A stretch of 64,000 nucleotides of DNA, taken from assembly GCF_026212465.1 (NCBI RefSeq), contig NC_080063.1:4330844-4394843 (forward strand), given 5' to 3'. The DNA comes from Amaranthus tricolor (Eukaryota; Streptophyta; Magnoliopsida; Caryophyllales; Amaranthaceae). Numbering within the stretch: position 1 is the first letter of the stretch; each line of letters begins with the position of its first letter. Positions 10,808 through 22,171 of the stretch are shown here, piece by piece. A program made the position numbers and the translations under genes. The notes under the pieces were generated by a model. It was not told the DNA's origin, did no database searches, and saw only the letters and a list, made by a program, of their open reading frames with translations.

Positions 10808-11400
10808 AAACAAAAATTACAATATAACGATCAACACAAACAAGGAACAATTTAATGTAAACCAAATAAACAAGTATCACTTAATCACTTAATACATCAA
10901 ATTCAAAATAAAAAACAAACACTGATAAGCAAAATAAAAAGAAAGTAAATAAAAAACAAAACCACTAGAATACTTAGGATCAAGAGAGGATGGATCTCAC
11001 TAAAATATATCCTAATAAAAATCTTCAATTTTAGGGTTAACAAGAAAGAAAAATGGAGAAATGGAATTAACCTGGGTAGTGGCAGCAGCTGGCGCCTGAC
11101 TGCAGTGGTGCTGTCGGCGGCGAGTCTATATCTAGTTGTGGTGCTAGTCGATCGGCTGGTTGTTTTCCTGTGGTTTTTTATTCGATGTATTAAGTTGGTG
11201 CTGTGGCGCTGAATTCAAAGTGGTTTGCTACTTGCTACTCCTTGGTAGTGATGATGGTACCGGCAGACGATTGAGGAGGGAGGCAAAGTCATATGGTGGT
11301 GGTGATTACGCCAGATCCTACTTGCAAATAGACAAGAAAGAACCAAAAAAGGGGAGGCTAGTGTAGAACTCAATGAGAGAAAAAGAGCCGTTAGTGGTAT
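10808..11400 (-). other. Probable continuation of the LINE 5' region
   Basis: This flank continues the sequence interrupted at 815. From about 11,030 to 11,370 it is richer in GC and, read on the minus strand, carries CCACCACCA- and CGCCGCC-type tracts as in LINE 5' UTRs. Short frames here lack domain features. Assignment to the LINE rests on position and orientation only. Confidence 0.35.
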
Positions 11401-12043
11401 GAATACATCAATTTTTGAAAATGGACCCATCACTTTTATTTTATTCTCATTTTTTAAATGTAATAGAAAATATCTTTCAAAATAGGTACTCCTAATATGT
11501 AATAATTTAGAAAATATTCTAAATAAAATTTCAAATACTTACGAATATTATTATCTAAACCTATGCACCTAGTACATAGTTTATAAAACTGTTAATAAAT
11601 AACATTTCTTTTAATGGAAATATTTTCACAGTTTTCTTTAAATTAAAAGATCTAAGTGTTCTTTTGTTTTTGTGTCATTTTTTAATGTTTACAGATATTT
11701 AGCGCCAAAACCTTATATTTTCTCTCGGCAAGTCAATTCATGATATTTCCCTACATCATTACAATAACAAGTTTGATTTGCACTTCTTTTTATAAAATAA
11801 CCACACCAAAGTGAATTTGATTTTTATTTATTCAATCCAAATTAAAATTTGAAGTTTTTTATTTCGCAATCTAAGTCAAACCATATTTAGTCAAAATGCA
11901 CAATAAAATAAATTTAGCTTGAAACAAAATTAGCAAACTAAAATTCTAAATCAAAAATAGAGTAGCATAATTGGTCAATTTAAACTTAAACCCTTAATCT
12001 TGGTTTTGCAATTCGAATGCTTTAAGTTTTTTGTTCGTTATTA
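11401..12043. other. AT-rich intergenic sequence
   Basis: I see no gene, RNA or clear repeat here. Confidence 0.6.
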
Positions 12044-12978
12044 GAGCACTCTCAATGGTGTATAAAAGAAAAATGTCCTCTTCAATTTCTCTCTAGAGTT
12101 ATCTTTTCATCCACATTATTGTTTTGAGTGGAAATTTTTGTTATTTCAAGTTTGTTCCATTCATGAGAAGAAAAAAAAAGGTTTCCTTACCACTTTCTCT
12201 CCTACTTTATATTTTATCTCATCTTATTTTCTTTCTCCTCCCTATTTTCTAATTTCTTACATATTTTTTTTTCATATACATATTAACAATCACATTGTTT
12301 TATTAATAGTTCGTAAAACATTATTATGACAAAAAAATATTAATTAAGAAATAATTTATGTGGTTAATAAATATTTATAGTTAGTTTATTTAATTCAAAT
12401 GATGAAATATACAAATTAAGGAAGAATCCAAATCACTAAAATATTGTGAAAATTTGGGGTTATTGGGATACATTGGTTCAAGTAAATTTTAACAAAGCTA
12501 ATTTTTTTCAAAATAATACCACTAATAAATTAAAATTAACAATATAAACTAATAATGTAAACAATAAACCTATTGAAACTATTTTTATGAAATTGGAGAC
12601 AAAAGAGGAATTTTGAATTGTGTCAAAAAATAGGAAAAAGAGTTATAGAGATTTTTTTATGAATTTTAGTACATGTTTTCTAAGTCTTAATAATTCAAAA
12701 ATTATGGTTTAAAAATAATTTCCTAAGATATTATTTGAATTTTAATTGGTTGCATGGTTGGACACATGTCACACTCCTAACGCATATGCTAAAGTGCCCA
12801 ATCAGCAATTTATACAATTTAATAGTTTTGCGAGGTGGTAATGAACCCCCTAAATTTCCCACGCAAGTAGTTCTTTATAGAAACATTTGAGAGAATCTTT
12901 TATAGATTTTCACCATTGGGATACACTTTCACCCAAAAAATTTCACTAAACAAAAAATCTCCTCCATTGGGATAGTTC
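12044..12978. mobile_element. Candidate PIF/Harbinger-type non-autonomous element
   Basis: The segment starts GAGCACTCTCAATGG and ends with CCATTGGGATAGTTC, whose reverse complement matches the start at 11 of 15 positions. It is flanked by TTA on both sides (12,041-12,043 and 12,979-12,981), the 3-bp duplication expected of PIF/Harbinger/Tourist elements. The ~935-bp interior is AT-rich and non-coding, with further CATTGGGATA motifs near 12,470 and 12,915. The inverted ends are imperfect, so this is tentative. Confidence 0.45.
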
Positions 12979-12981
12979 TTA

Positions 12982-13522
12982 AAGCCTTCACATTTGTACA
13001 TCAGTACAATGTTTATTAAAAACCTAGTTTAATCTGATTTGAAAACAAAGCACTTATTTTTATTCGAGTTAGATTTTCTAATTTTATTTTTAAGTAACTT
13101 ATCAACAAATTTTCCATCCAATCAAACAAAATAAATAGAAAGCAATAGCGAATGCCTTGAAAAGAGGAAAGAATAGTGTAGAAATAGTAATTAGTAGTAA
13201 TAGTAATGAACAATAAATATTGCTTTGTAAATGCAAGTCTCCTACATCGTTATTGCGAGTGAATAACACCATTATCACAATACGATATTAAATTCTCTAC
13301 TACACTTTTTCCTCATAATCTCCCGTAACATATTAAAATATAATTATTTTCTACATTTTTTATTTGAAAATTTTTCAAAATAATGTTTCCCCCAAATATA
13401 TTAAAAATAAAATATAAAACTAAAAAAATTCAAAAAAGCATTTGTGCTAGAAGTTTCCATTTGTGTGTTTACATGAGCGGTTCAAGAAAGGGGTGCCTTT
13501 AGCTTGAAATTTTGAACCCAAC
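12982..13522. other. Intergenic spacer upstream of the MLF-like gene
   Basis: AT-rich, with no coding potential recognised. It probably includes distal promoter sequence of the downstream gene. Confidence 0.5.
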
Positions 13523-13530
13523 TATATAAA
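13523..13530 (+). promoter_or_regulatory. TATA box of the MLF-like gene
   Basis: TATATAAA lies about 30-40 bases before the inferred start of the untranslated first exon (about 13,555-13,704), which contains CT-rich leader sequence and ends at CAG|GTGCGT. Confidence 0.55.
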
Positions 13531-14361
13531 CATTTTCGCCATTAACCTTAAACCAGACAAATCAAGTTTCACGACGTATCTTCTCCTTTATTTTAGTTTT
13601 CTCCCCAATAGTTTTGTTCATCTTTCTCTCTGCTGCTTAGGGTTTTTTTTTCCTTTTAATTTCTCAATTCCCCCAATCCTTTTGTTTAATATTTCGATTC
13701 CCAGGTGCGTTTTCTGTTTTAATCTTACAACATAATGCTTTTATTTCATGATTTCATCTCAATTTGGTATTATTGTTCGTGTTGATTGTAATTAAAGCCG
13801 GTTTTAATCAGAAATTTCTTTGTCTGATCATTTATTAAAACATTTATGGGTGATTTTCTGGGTTCATGGATTCGATCTTTGTAGAAACAAATGTCTCTTA
13901 TAATTTAGTCGTGATTATTTATCTTCAATTTTCATAGCATGTATATGAACGATAAGAATTTGTTGCTTGCTTTGATTTGTTGTGAAGCAATACGCTTTTT
14001 TTTGAGCTCTATATATAGAAACTGACGTTTTGTTTCTGAGAATAAAGCTGTCTGAATTGTGAGATCCAGGTGTTGATTTGATTGTTAATTTGCTTCTTAT
14101 ACTCGTTGCTTTTAGTTCGTGGAGGTTATTAGATGTTATTTTGTTTGCTCTTCAATGGGTTCGGTTTTATTATAGTGCTAACTCCTCAAAATTTAACAAT
14201 TGTTATTGTGCAGAGCAAAACTCATAGATAAACCCACTTTGTTGTTATGTGTGATAGGTGTTGGTTGTTTTACATAAATCTACTTGATGGAATGATTGTG
14301 TGTTAATTAGTATTCTAATTACTGTAGAGGAGAAATAAACAAATCAATCGATAAACCTGAA

Positions 14362-14560
14362 CAACAATGAAAAGAATGCCAACCCAAGCCTTAACTCCAA
14401 ATTGGGGTTAGCCACCATATGAACCATATGATCACCTACCAAAATACCTTTATCCCTTTAATCATGTATAATGCCATCCTTCATATTGAGATTAAATTTA
14501 AACTTATAGTTGTTCTATTCCTTATTGCATTTGATGATGTATTATTCCTAATTATAAAAT
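14362..14560 (-). mobile_element. RTE-LINE 3'-end remnant in intron
   Basis: On the minus strand the segment resembles plant RTE 3' ends: a GGCTAACCCCAATTTGG block, a TTAAGGCTTGGGTTGG block and a short TTGTTGTT tail at 14,362-14,375. It is a truncated, non-coding relic. Confidence 0.5.
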
Positions 14561-15900
14561 TTGTCATAGATGCTTACCTTTTCTAAGTGGTGGGGCCTCA
14601 ATAGGGATGATCGGGTTTTGCATCGTATGGTATTATGTTACCCAAATATAACACATGTGGCCCTTGTACCATTGTCGACACTAATTGACACAAATACGAA
14701 CACGAGACCCTCTCTGTATATTTTTTTATTCTTATATTAGTAACAATACTAGCTTTTTCTATTTTTGTTCCTATCAAGTTTCATTGTAGTAGTTGTGTTC
14801 GTATTCATGTTCAAATTCAGTACAATGCCCAGTGTCATAAACTCTTAGCCTTTCACGACTCTCGAACATGTGTAGGATATCTATGTCAAGGTTTCCAGGT
14901 AATATAGGGTGAAATGATGAATGTTTTTAGAACATTTCATGACTTGGAAATTTCATTTAATGGAAACATGAGGAAAGGTCACTCAAAATACATGATGAAA
15001 GGTCACTATATGCTAATCATGAGAGATCATGTAGATTGTTTCAATGGCTTGATCAATAATAATTAGATCTTGTGGTTTTACCAATGGAGTTGTCAAAGTT
15101 TTTGCTAGGGTTGTACTACAGATGTGGAAAGTATTAGGATTACTGCACATTGGTTAGAATGATAACAAAGTGAAATGGCTGCCGAAAACTTTTGTCCTTC
15201 ATCTATATTCTACTAGAGTTGAGTGTCATTCTAAATGCTTGACTAGTGTTCTAATAGTAGTGCTACTTGTGGTAATAGAAGAGTCCACTAATTTGAATTT
15301 TGAATAATTGACATGAGCCAATTGTATTAGATGTCTTTTTAGTTGGTGGTATTATTATTTAGGACTAATGATGTTATAAAGTTTTGTTGCATTTCCTCTC
15401 CTGCATAACCCTAGTTCATAAATGTGGGTTAGCTTTTGGAAATTTTAGTACTCTTTTCATTCCGAATTAGTTGTTTAGTTTTTTTTGGGGTCATTTATAA
15501 CTTTTGCCTATTAAACCTTAAAATTTAACCTAATATAATCCACCTAATGCTACTTTAATGCATTTACGCGATACATTTAACTCAATATGTTTGTTTTTAG
15601 TACATTTAATTACCTTATCCTTAGTTTTTTCTTTCTATATCTAACATTTTTAAAAAGTTGCGTAAAGCCTTACATTGCTACTAATTTGGGACATATGTAG
15701 TTTTAATTAGCAAGGGTATGGTAGTTTGTGTAAACACTGCAAGATAACTTATTTTCATTCTTAATAAAGCCAAGATGCATGATTTCAGAATATTATGGAG
15801 TACAAAAAAAGACTTATTAAATCATGTGCGCTTCTTATATATACGTAGTTTCGAATAATGTTTGCTATATAAGGTCAATTTAAAACTAACTCTTGATTAC

Positions 15901-15957
15901 TACTCCCTCTGTCCCACAAGGGTTTGTAATAAACCTTTTGAGACAAAGGGACTATTA
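15901..15957. mobile_element. Short Stowaway-like terminal repeat pair
   Basis: TACTCCCTCTGTCCC matches the Stowaway/Mariner consensus terminus. About 40 bases on, an imperfect inverted counterpart (GAGACAAAGGGACTATTA) occurs. It is either a collapsed MITE or a chance partial terminus. Confidence 0.35.
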
Positions 15958-16984
15958 GGGTAAGGTTGGGTACTTTTGATCTTATACATACTACACCCTC
16001 GTCAGGTGAGTAATGAAATGTTGTATGGAAGAAATTTATTTGAGCTCATAGTTGATATGAGTAATTTATGGAACTTTTTTACCAAGTTATTAGTATACTT
16101 TAATGCTACATAGTACATATAGTTATTAAGAATTTGAGTGTATAAAATTGTGAGGCATCTAATATATCAATTAGAAGTGGTAGTACTTAATTTCTCTTTT
16201 TTGTTTCAATAAAGTAGTTGTTCAAGAATTACAATCAAAAGATTCTTGTTAGCATTAATAATTCGTGTTTGTCACATTCTCGAATCCTCTTTGAGGAATA
16301 TATATGGCAAATTTGCATCTCCGAGAAAATGGACTAAGAACTTCTATAGGAATTTTTGTCACAAAGAAAAGAATCTTTTTTTAATTTCATTTGGATACAT
16401 ATATGTTGAGATCTAAATATTGGAAAAAGAAATTGAACTTTTATAAAAATTGTATGTCTCAGTGTAAAACGTTTCTTAATTTACATGAAATTTGTACTTC
16501 AAATAGACATGTTCTTTTTTAGGCAGGAACAACTGTGCAGCTCTTAAATTAGAGTGTGTAATTTCTCATTGATTCATCCTACGTTGGAAGCAGTCATTGC
16601 ATGTGGTTGGGCTTCTCAACTGTTGTGGTAAAAAGTAAAACACTGATTTTTGTTGTAGATTGTATCTATGGTAGCTATTTTGCCAATACCTATTAAAATG
16701 TTAGATCATTGCTTCCTACTAGTAACTAGTGAACACTCAAATAAATATATTAAGATTTTGGCTTTTAATAAAATAGTTTGTAGATACTTCTATCCTAATG
16801 TATTGCAGAGTACTATGAAAATGAAACAGTTCCTATGTTTTGGGCTCTTTTGCTCCTTGATCTCTTTATTCTTTTTTTTTTTTCTAAATATGGATAACTT
16901 CATGAGCTGTATCTTAATTATCTAAAAGAGAATTCATGTGAAGATCTTCGTTCTCTCATTCCAGGTATCATTAGCAAAAGGACA

Positions 16985-19067
16985 ATGCAGGGAGGGAGAG
17001 GCCAGGGTAATTTCTTTGACCCTTTTGCAGGGTTCAGTGGATTTGGTAGTATGGGTGGATTTGGTGGTATGGGGGGTCATCAAAGTTTGATTTCAAGTGT
17101 ATTTGGAGGAAGGGATCCTTTTGATGATCCTTTCTTCACTCGCCCATTTGGAAACCCATTGGGAAGCCCATTTGGGAGCATGTTTGAGCCTGGCCTATTT
17201 GGTGGTAACGGTAATCCTTTCGTTGGTGCACATCCATCTGGTTTTATTGAGCAACAAGAGCCCCAGCCAAATAAACGAAGGGGACCCGTGATTCAGGAGC
17301 TGGATTCAGATGATGAGCATGCAGATGATGGAGGGGCTATGAAGATGAATGAGAATCCAAGGAAGCATTCTAGGCTATCCAAAGAGCCTTATATTGAGAT
17401 CCCTGATGATGACGCAGAAGGTATGTTAGATTGATGCTGATCTGCATTTTTAAATTATGCTGTAATAATGATCTCTTGATGTTATCTTTTTGAGTCGCAG
17501 AAGGGAAAAATAACCAAATCCAACACAGAAATGAGTTCCACAACAAGATGAGCAATGTACAGGCTCCATCTCAGTCTAGTTGCTACACCTTCCAGAGCTC
17601 TAGTGTATCATATGGTGGTGCTAATGGAGCATATTATACTAAATCAATGACGAGAAGGGCAGGGAGTGATGGAGTGAGTTATATGTTGCTTGTGAATGGA
17701 TGCGTTTGCAACTCCTTGTATTCTCGGTGTATTTATCTTATGCTGATTTCTTCAGGTGGTATTTGAGGAATTTAAAGAAGCTGATGGAACTACTGGTCTA
17801 GCAAACCACAGGATTTCAAGGGGACTCCACAATAAGGTATAATTCGTTGTTTGGGTATTCCGTTGTTGGTTTTGATGAATTGTGGGTGGAAATCATTAGT
17901 TCATTTGAATCTATCGCATTTAAATTTTGTAGGGCCATACTCTTGCAAGGAAGCTTAATTCTGATGGTAAAGTGGATACCAAACAGATATTGCATAACCT
18001 CAATGAAGGTATGTTTTACTTTTATTAAAGGATGAGATTATTCATTGTACTTCATGGTGACTTATGATCTTGTCATTGATGTGTATTGGCTACAGACGAG
18101 CTTTCTGGCTTTGAAAATGCTTGGGAGGGAAGTTCTGGAAGGCATTTTACTGGCGGGAGACTGAAGTTAGATGAAGGTAAGAGCCTTTATATCTTATGTC
18201 TGTAAGTGTGAAGTTTTTGTGCTCATAGCTTGTGCAATAACAAAATGGTTACACAATTATGCCATCTAAGATACATTTCAGAAAGGAAAAGTTTGCAACT
18301 CTCATGTAGGGTAGTAGAAATCTTAAAGCTAATATGTGCATGCTTAGGGAGGAGGCAATATGAATATGCTTAAAGCCTCAAAGCTAGAGTACTTTAAAAA
18401 TTTTATAGTGCAGAAATATACTGTGTCATCTATGTGGACTGTTAGTTCTTGTGGGCTATACTTGGGGTGTAGTCTATATACTTTAATCTTTATTTTTTCT
18501 GTTGTGGTGAAATCTATACTATTGGAAATGTCGGACATACCGCGTCAGTGTCCTCTGGGTTATGTTATGGCGTTGCTTTACCTCTATTGCCCTTGTCAAA
18601 CACTTGGACACTTCATTTGGGCCAAAATATTGAAAAATACTTTATAATATACGAGACTCGGGCAGTTACGAGTCTTAAATGCGTGCTCATGTCGAAGACA
18701 AGTACCCAATTCCATGTATATAGCTTATAGATAATGACTTCTTTTCCAACTTATCATTGTTACTCTGCTTTTCTCTTCCTAATAACAACCTTTGGATTTA
18801 GTAATAACTGCATGACCATTTCACCCTGTAAATTTTGTTATTACTGAGTCGCTTCTTTCCTTAGTTGTACTTCATTTTGTCCTTGGTCCTGTAGGCAACT
18901 CTGAACCTGGTAGCTCTAGGAAGACAAGCAGAGGGGGAGGCTGGGCACTTCCTTCAACACAGCGTGCAGAGGACAACTCTGGTGTAGTTGGGAATCATGC
19001 AGCTCAGATGCCGCGGACAGGGAAAAAGGCCACAGATCGTGGATTTCACGGAAGAATGAAGGCTTGA
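16985..19067 (+). CDS. Myeloid leukemia factor (Mlf1-interacting) family protein, host gene
   Basis: Six coding exons join in frame: 16,985-17,420, 17,501-17,673, 17,756-17,836, 17,933-18,008, 18,096-18,176 and 18,895-19,067, giving 339 aa with all introns GT-AG. The N-terminus is Gly/Phe-rich (GGFGGMGG), followed by the family's PFGNPLGSPFGSMFEPG-like block, an acidic basic-acidic stretch near residues 90-145, and the most conserved block over exons 4-6 (SDGVVFEEFKEAD, HRISRGLHNKGHTLARKLN, LNEDELSGFENAW). The C-terminus is low-complexity and basic. Animal MLF proteins bind chaperones and act in nucleus and cytoplasm; plant roles are poorly known. No breaks are seen, so it looks functional. 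Confidence 0.9.
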
Positions 19068-19865
19068 GAGATTTGGTAACTGTAGCTGATAGCAGATTTA
19101 CAGCCTTTGGACCTTCTCCTCTCCTTGACGCACTTATATAGTTCTATATCATAGTAGCCTCAGACGATACTATTTTGTTGATTTTAGTAGGCCTGCCAGC
19201 GTTTCTGTGCTGCAGCTGTGGCCTGTTTTAAAGAATTGTATACATTTGAAATGCTTCACCTCTCCGTTGTGATGCTTCGTGTTGTATGAATTATCCTGGT
19301 TGGTCAGAATTCTCAATGATGTGAATGGAAATTATCTCACTAGTTCTTGACAACATTTGATGCGTTGTGTACAATTTTTGTCTTGGCTATCTGAAGACAA
19401 TATTTGATCATCTTGTAAGTTTTGAGTTAGCAGCATACAGATTATATGACAAGTTTGTGATTAATGATGTGTGTTAATTGGAGTTTTATTCTCCACTACT
19501 ATCTCTCTATATAGAAGCTCCAAGTGACAATTAAGCTATATTTCATTTTTGGGTTACGATATATGCAGTCCTTAGGGTTGTACATAAAAATTAACATAAT
19601 TAATATTTTATTTAATTATTTTTACTTTTCAAGTAAGAATAAATGCTAAAGTAATAAGTATAATTAAGTTTTTATGTTTCTAAATAAAAATTATATTAAA
19701 TTACATAAATAAAATACAAGATTCTATCTTACATACTGTCCTAAGGGCTTAAGGGTGGTATATATCATTTTCCTTTATTTTTTATGTCCGATAAACTTTT
19801 TTTTTTTGGGTGAATGATAATGTTTCTATAAATGATGAATTGATGAGATTATGAAGGTTTAGTAC
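19068..19865 (+). other. 3' UTR of the MLF-like gene and spacer to the Tat element
   Basis: The 3' UTR probably runs to about 19,350-19,500. After that the sequence is AT-rich and non-coding. It ends with AGTAC (19,861-19,865), the left copy of the Tat target duplication. Confidence 0.55.
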
Positions 19866-20520
19866 TGTTTCTGTAATGAAACGAGGAAGTGGAAAACACT
19901 TGAAATACCGTAAGCGAAAGCGTTATCAGGAGCGACGATTCGTGAAAGGAAGTGACCCGAATTCCCGCAACACAACACATTAGCCTTGTTCGGGGGTGAT
20001 CTCCCGGAAAACCCCTCCGACGCTCAAGTTAGAATGATGATATGAGATGATTGAATAGACGATTATAAACTGAATGCAAGAATTAAGATATCGAGGTTGA
20101 TATTGCTTATGTTTTGGTGGGCTAATGAAATGGAGTGTGAGTAAGGATACTAAGAGGATTATTTTCAGATGATCCCTTCCTTTCTGATGTTGGCCTCCAT
20201 TTATAGTGGTGAAGAAGGAAGTTATTTCTGAGAAGAGGTGGATTATCATGGGGGTAATGGGCAGTTATCAGCCTTGGAAGAAGGAGAACCATGCAATGTG
20301 GGATGGATGGAAAGTTGGGTCAATCTGGAGGTTACTTACCTGGGAGAGGTTAGGGTATTTTGTGGGTCACTTGCTTATGGGCCAACTAAGGAGTTTGGAG
20401 TATTCAGAAAACGCCCATTGACTAAAAGTCAAGGTCAATACGAAAGGTCAAAGGGTATTAAGGTAATATGACATTAATAATTTAAATAAATAAATAAATT
20501 AGGTAAGTGATACCATGACA
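19866..20520 (-). repeat. Tat 3' LTR (left copy)
   Basis: 655 bp, TG...CA. It matches 45,896-46,548 with about 20 substitutions and small indels, mostly transitions. The element's purine-rich stretch GTGGGGCTAAA (minus strand, 20,521-20,533) abuts it on the internal side. Confidence 0.9.
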
Positions 20521-20899
20521 TTTAGCCCCACGCGTGAAGGAGGATATGAAAAGGGAGCCCCAACAACTTGAAATATCTTTCTTTGTGCGGAAACGGTAAG
20601 CGTCATTTGGCAGATCTTTAGATGGATTCCGAAAATTGGGCTCGTAAGCTTCGAATCGACTGTTCACATGCCGAATTCTGAGTTGTAACGAAAAAGTTAT
20701 GACCTTTTTAAAATAACCGTATGTGACGCTCCAAGTTAAAGAGAAATGAATAGTGTCAATCGAGCCGCGGCTTGAAGCATGCCGCGGAATATCCCTATCC
20801 ATCTATATCTTTTAGCAGCAGATATATAGTTGCGGAGGCTGGATCCTGGTTTATGCTTGTTTAATGCCGCGGAAGCCTCAATACTTAGAATATTTTGGA

Positions 20900-21740
20900 A
20901 CAAGGGAGCCCCCAAGGGGGGTCCGACTTGTCTACCACACAGATGAAATTACCATAATTAATTTTTATTATTTTAATCTGAAGTCGCGGGACTTTAGGGG
21001 CTTGGAATATTTTTGAACGAGATCACCATCAAAGCGGGTCCGACTTGTAGACCTCACGGACAAGATGCTGGTTTTGTTGTTCTATCTTCCTTCTTGTTGT
21101 CCTGTTATAAGCCGTGGAATCTTGAGAAGGTACCATACTGCGGCATGAATGAGTTGACTCGCCGGACAATAAATCACGTGTGTTGAGGACGCGGCTTAGA
21201 TTTATACTTAGATTTTTTTATTCTTCACTGAGGGACTTAGGGGAGTCCGACTTATCAATGTTGCGGAAAGACAAAAAGACTTGGAACCATTTTCCTTGTT
21301 CTAATATGCCCCTTGTTCTTCTAGGACGCGGAATGATCACATAGGTCCGTGTCTTCGATTATACGGAAAAATGGGAGAATTCTCCCACACTTAGAATTTT
21401 TACACCATAACTGGGGGCACCTGGGAGTCCGACTTATCGATCATACGGACATCCCTCATACTTGGAATAATTTCTGTTTATTTTGGGGTGTAATTCAGGG
21501 TCCGACTTATCGACCCTACGGCTTCAGGAGAATTTGATAACTTAGAGAATCTGTTGACATTTTCTCCCACCTTGGGTGTCCGACTTATCGACTCTGCGGC
21601 TGTAATCAAGAGCTGGTACTTAGAAAAATTTTTCATATTTCCCCCTCATTGAGGGTCCGACTAGTCGACTTCACGGACGTACACAAGAACACTTAGACAA
21701 ATCTTCGACGTTTGCCCCCTCATTGGGGGTCCGACTTGTC
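20900..21740. repeat. Left array of GTCCGACTT hairpin repeats
   Basis: Eight copies of GTCCGACTT or a close variant begin at 20,921, 21,038, 21,245, 21,427, 21,500, 21,578, 21,655 and 21,729. Most are followed by G/ATCGA and then CGG, and the last five are spaced 73-78 bases. CGACTTGTCG within the motif is itself an inverted repeat. CTTAGAAT-like sequence recurs in each spacer. The array precedes the antisense ORF in the Tat 3' region. Confidence 0.85.
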
Positions 21741-21814
21741 GACTTCCCGGTTTTAGTTTGGGATTCCACTTTTCGTTCAAGGGATGTTTAGGTTCGATGT
21801 TGAGCATTTATTGC

Positions 21815-22171
21815 TGCAATAAATAGGGTTGTTGGAACTGTTCCCTCTCACCTAACCTTCATTAACTCCCTTATTTCTTCAAATCACTAGAAAGAGAGTA
21901 GAGAGAAACGCTCTGACAATCTTCAACCATCCTTCAAACTTCTGACAAAATTCTCAAAGATCTTCAAGGCCTCTGACAAATCTTCATCAATTTTCTGACA
22001 GATCTTCAAAATTTCTTCAAGGTATTCAAATCTTTCCTCAAATTCTTGAATTTCTTCAAATTGTTCTTCAAACTGTTCTTCAATATGTTCTTCATGTTCT
22101 TGAATGTTTAAAGTTTTGAATTTGTTTTATGAAATTAGCCATTATCCTTTACAAGTTTCGCCTAGTATTTT
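21815..22171 (+). promoter_or_regulatory. Putative leader of the antisense ORF
   Basis: A TATA-like CAATAAATAGGG at about 21,817 is followed by a pyrimidine-rich leader with many TCTTCAA and CTGACAAATCTTC repeats up to the ATG at 22,172. This suggests an internal plus-strand promoter within the Tat element, but there is no direct evidence of transcription. Confidence 0.35.

Larger units (their letters stand above)
13560..16984 (+). other. 5'-UTR exon and 3.26-kb 5'-UTR intron of the MLF-like gene
   Basis: The non-coding exon 1 ends at 13,704 (CCAG|GTGCGT). The acceptor is at 16,964 (CATTCCAG), twenty bases before the initiator ATG. The intron (13,705-16,964) is T-rich. It contains an RTE-LINE 3' remnant (14,362-14,560), a short Stowaway-like hairpin (15,901-15,957) and otherwise nothing I recognise. 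First-intron position and length suggest a possible regulatory role, but that is inference. Confidence 0.6.

Noticed and set aside
10808..11433. Small frames at 11,160-11,366 (+) and 11,215-11,433 (-) as genes
   Set aside because: No domain, no conserved context, overlapping on opposite strands; more likely LINE 5' region.
20206..20471. Frames in the left Tat LTR, repeated at 46,234-46,499
   Set aside because: Present only because the LTR is duplicated; no domain.
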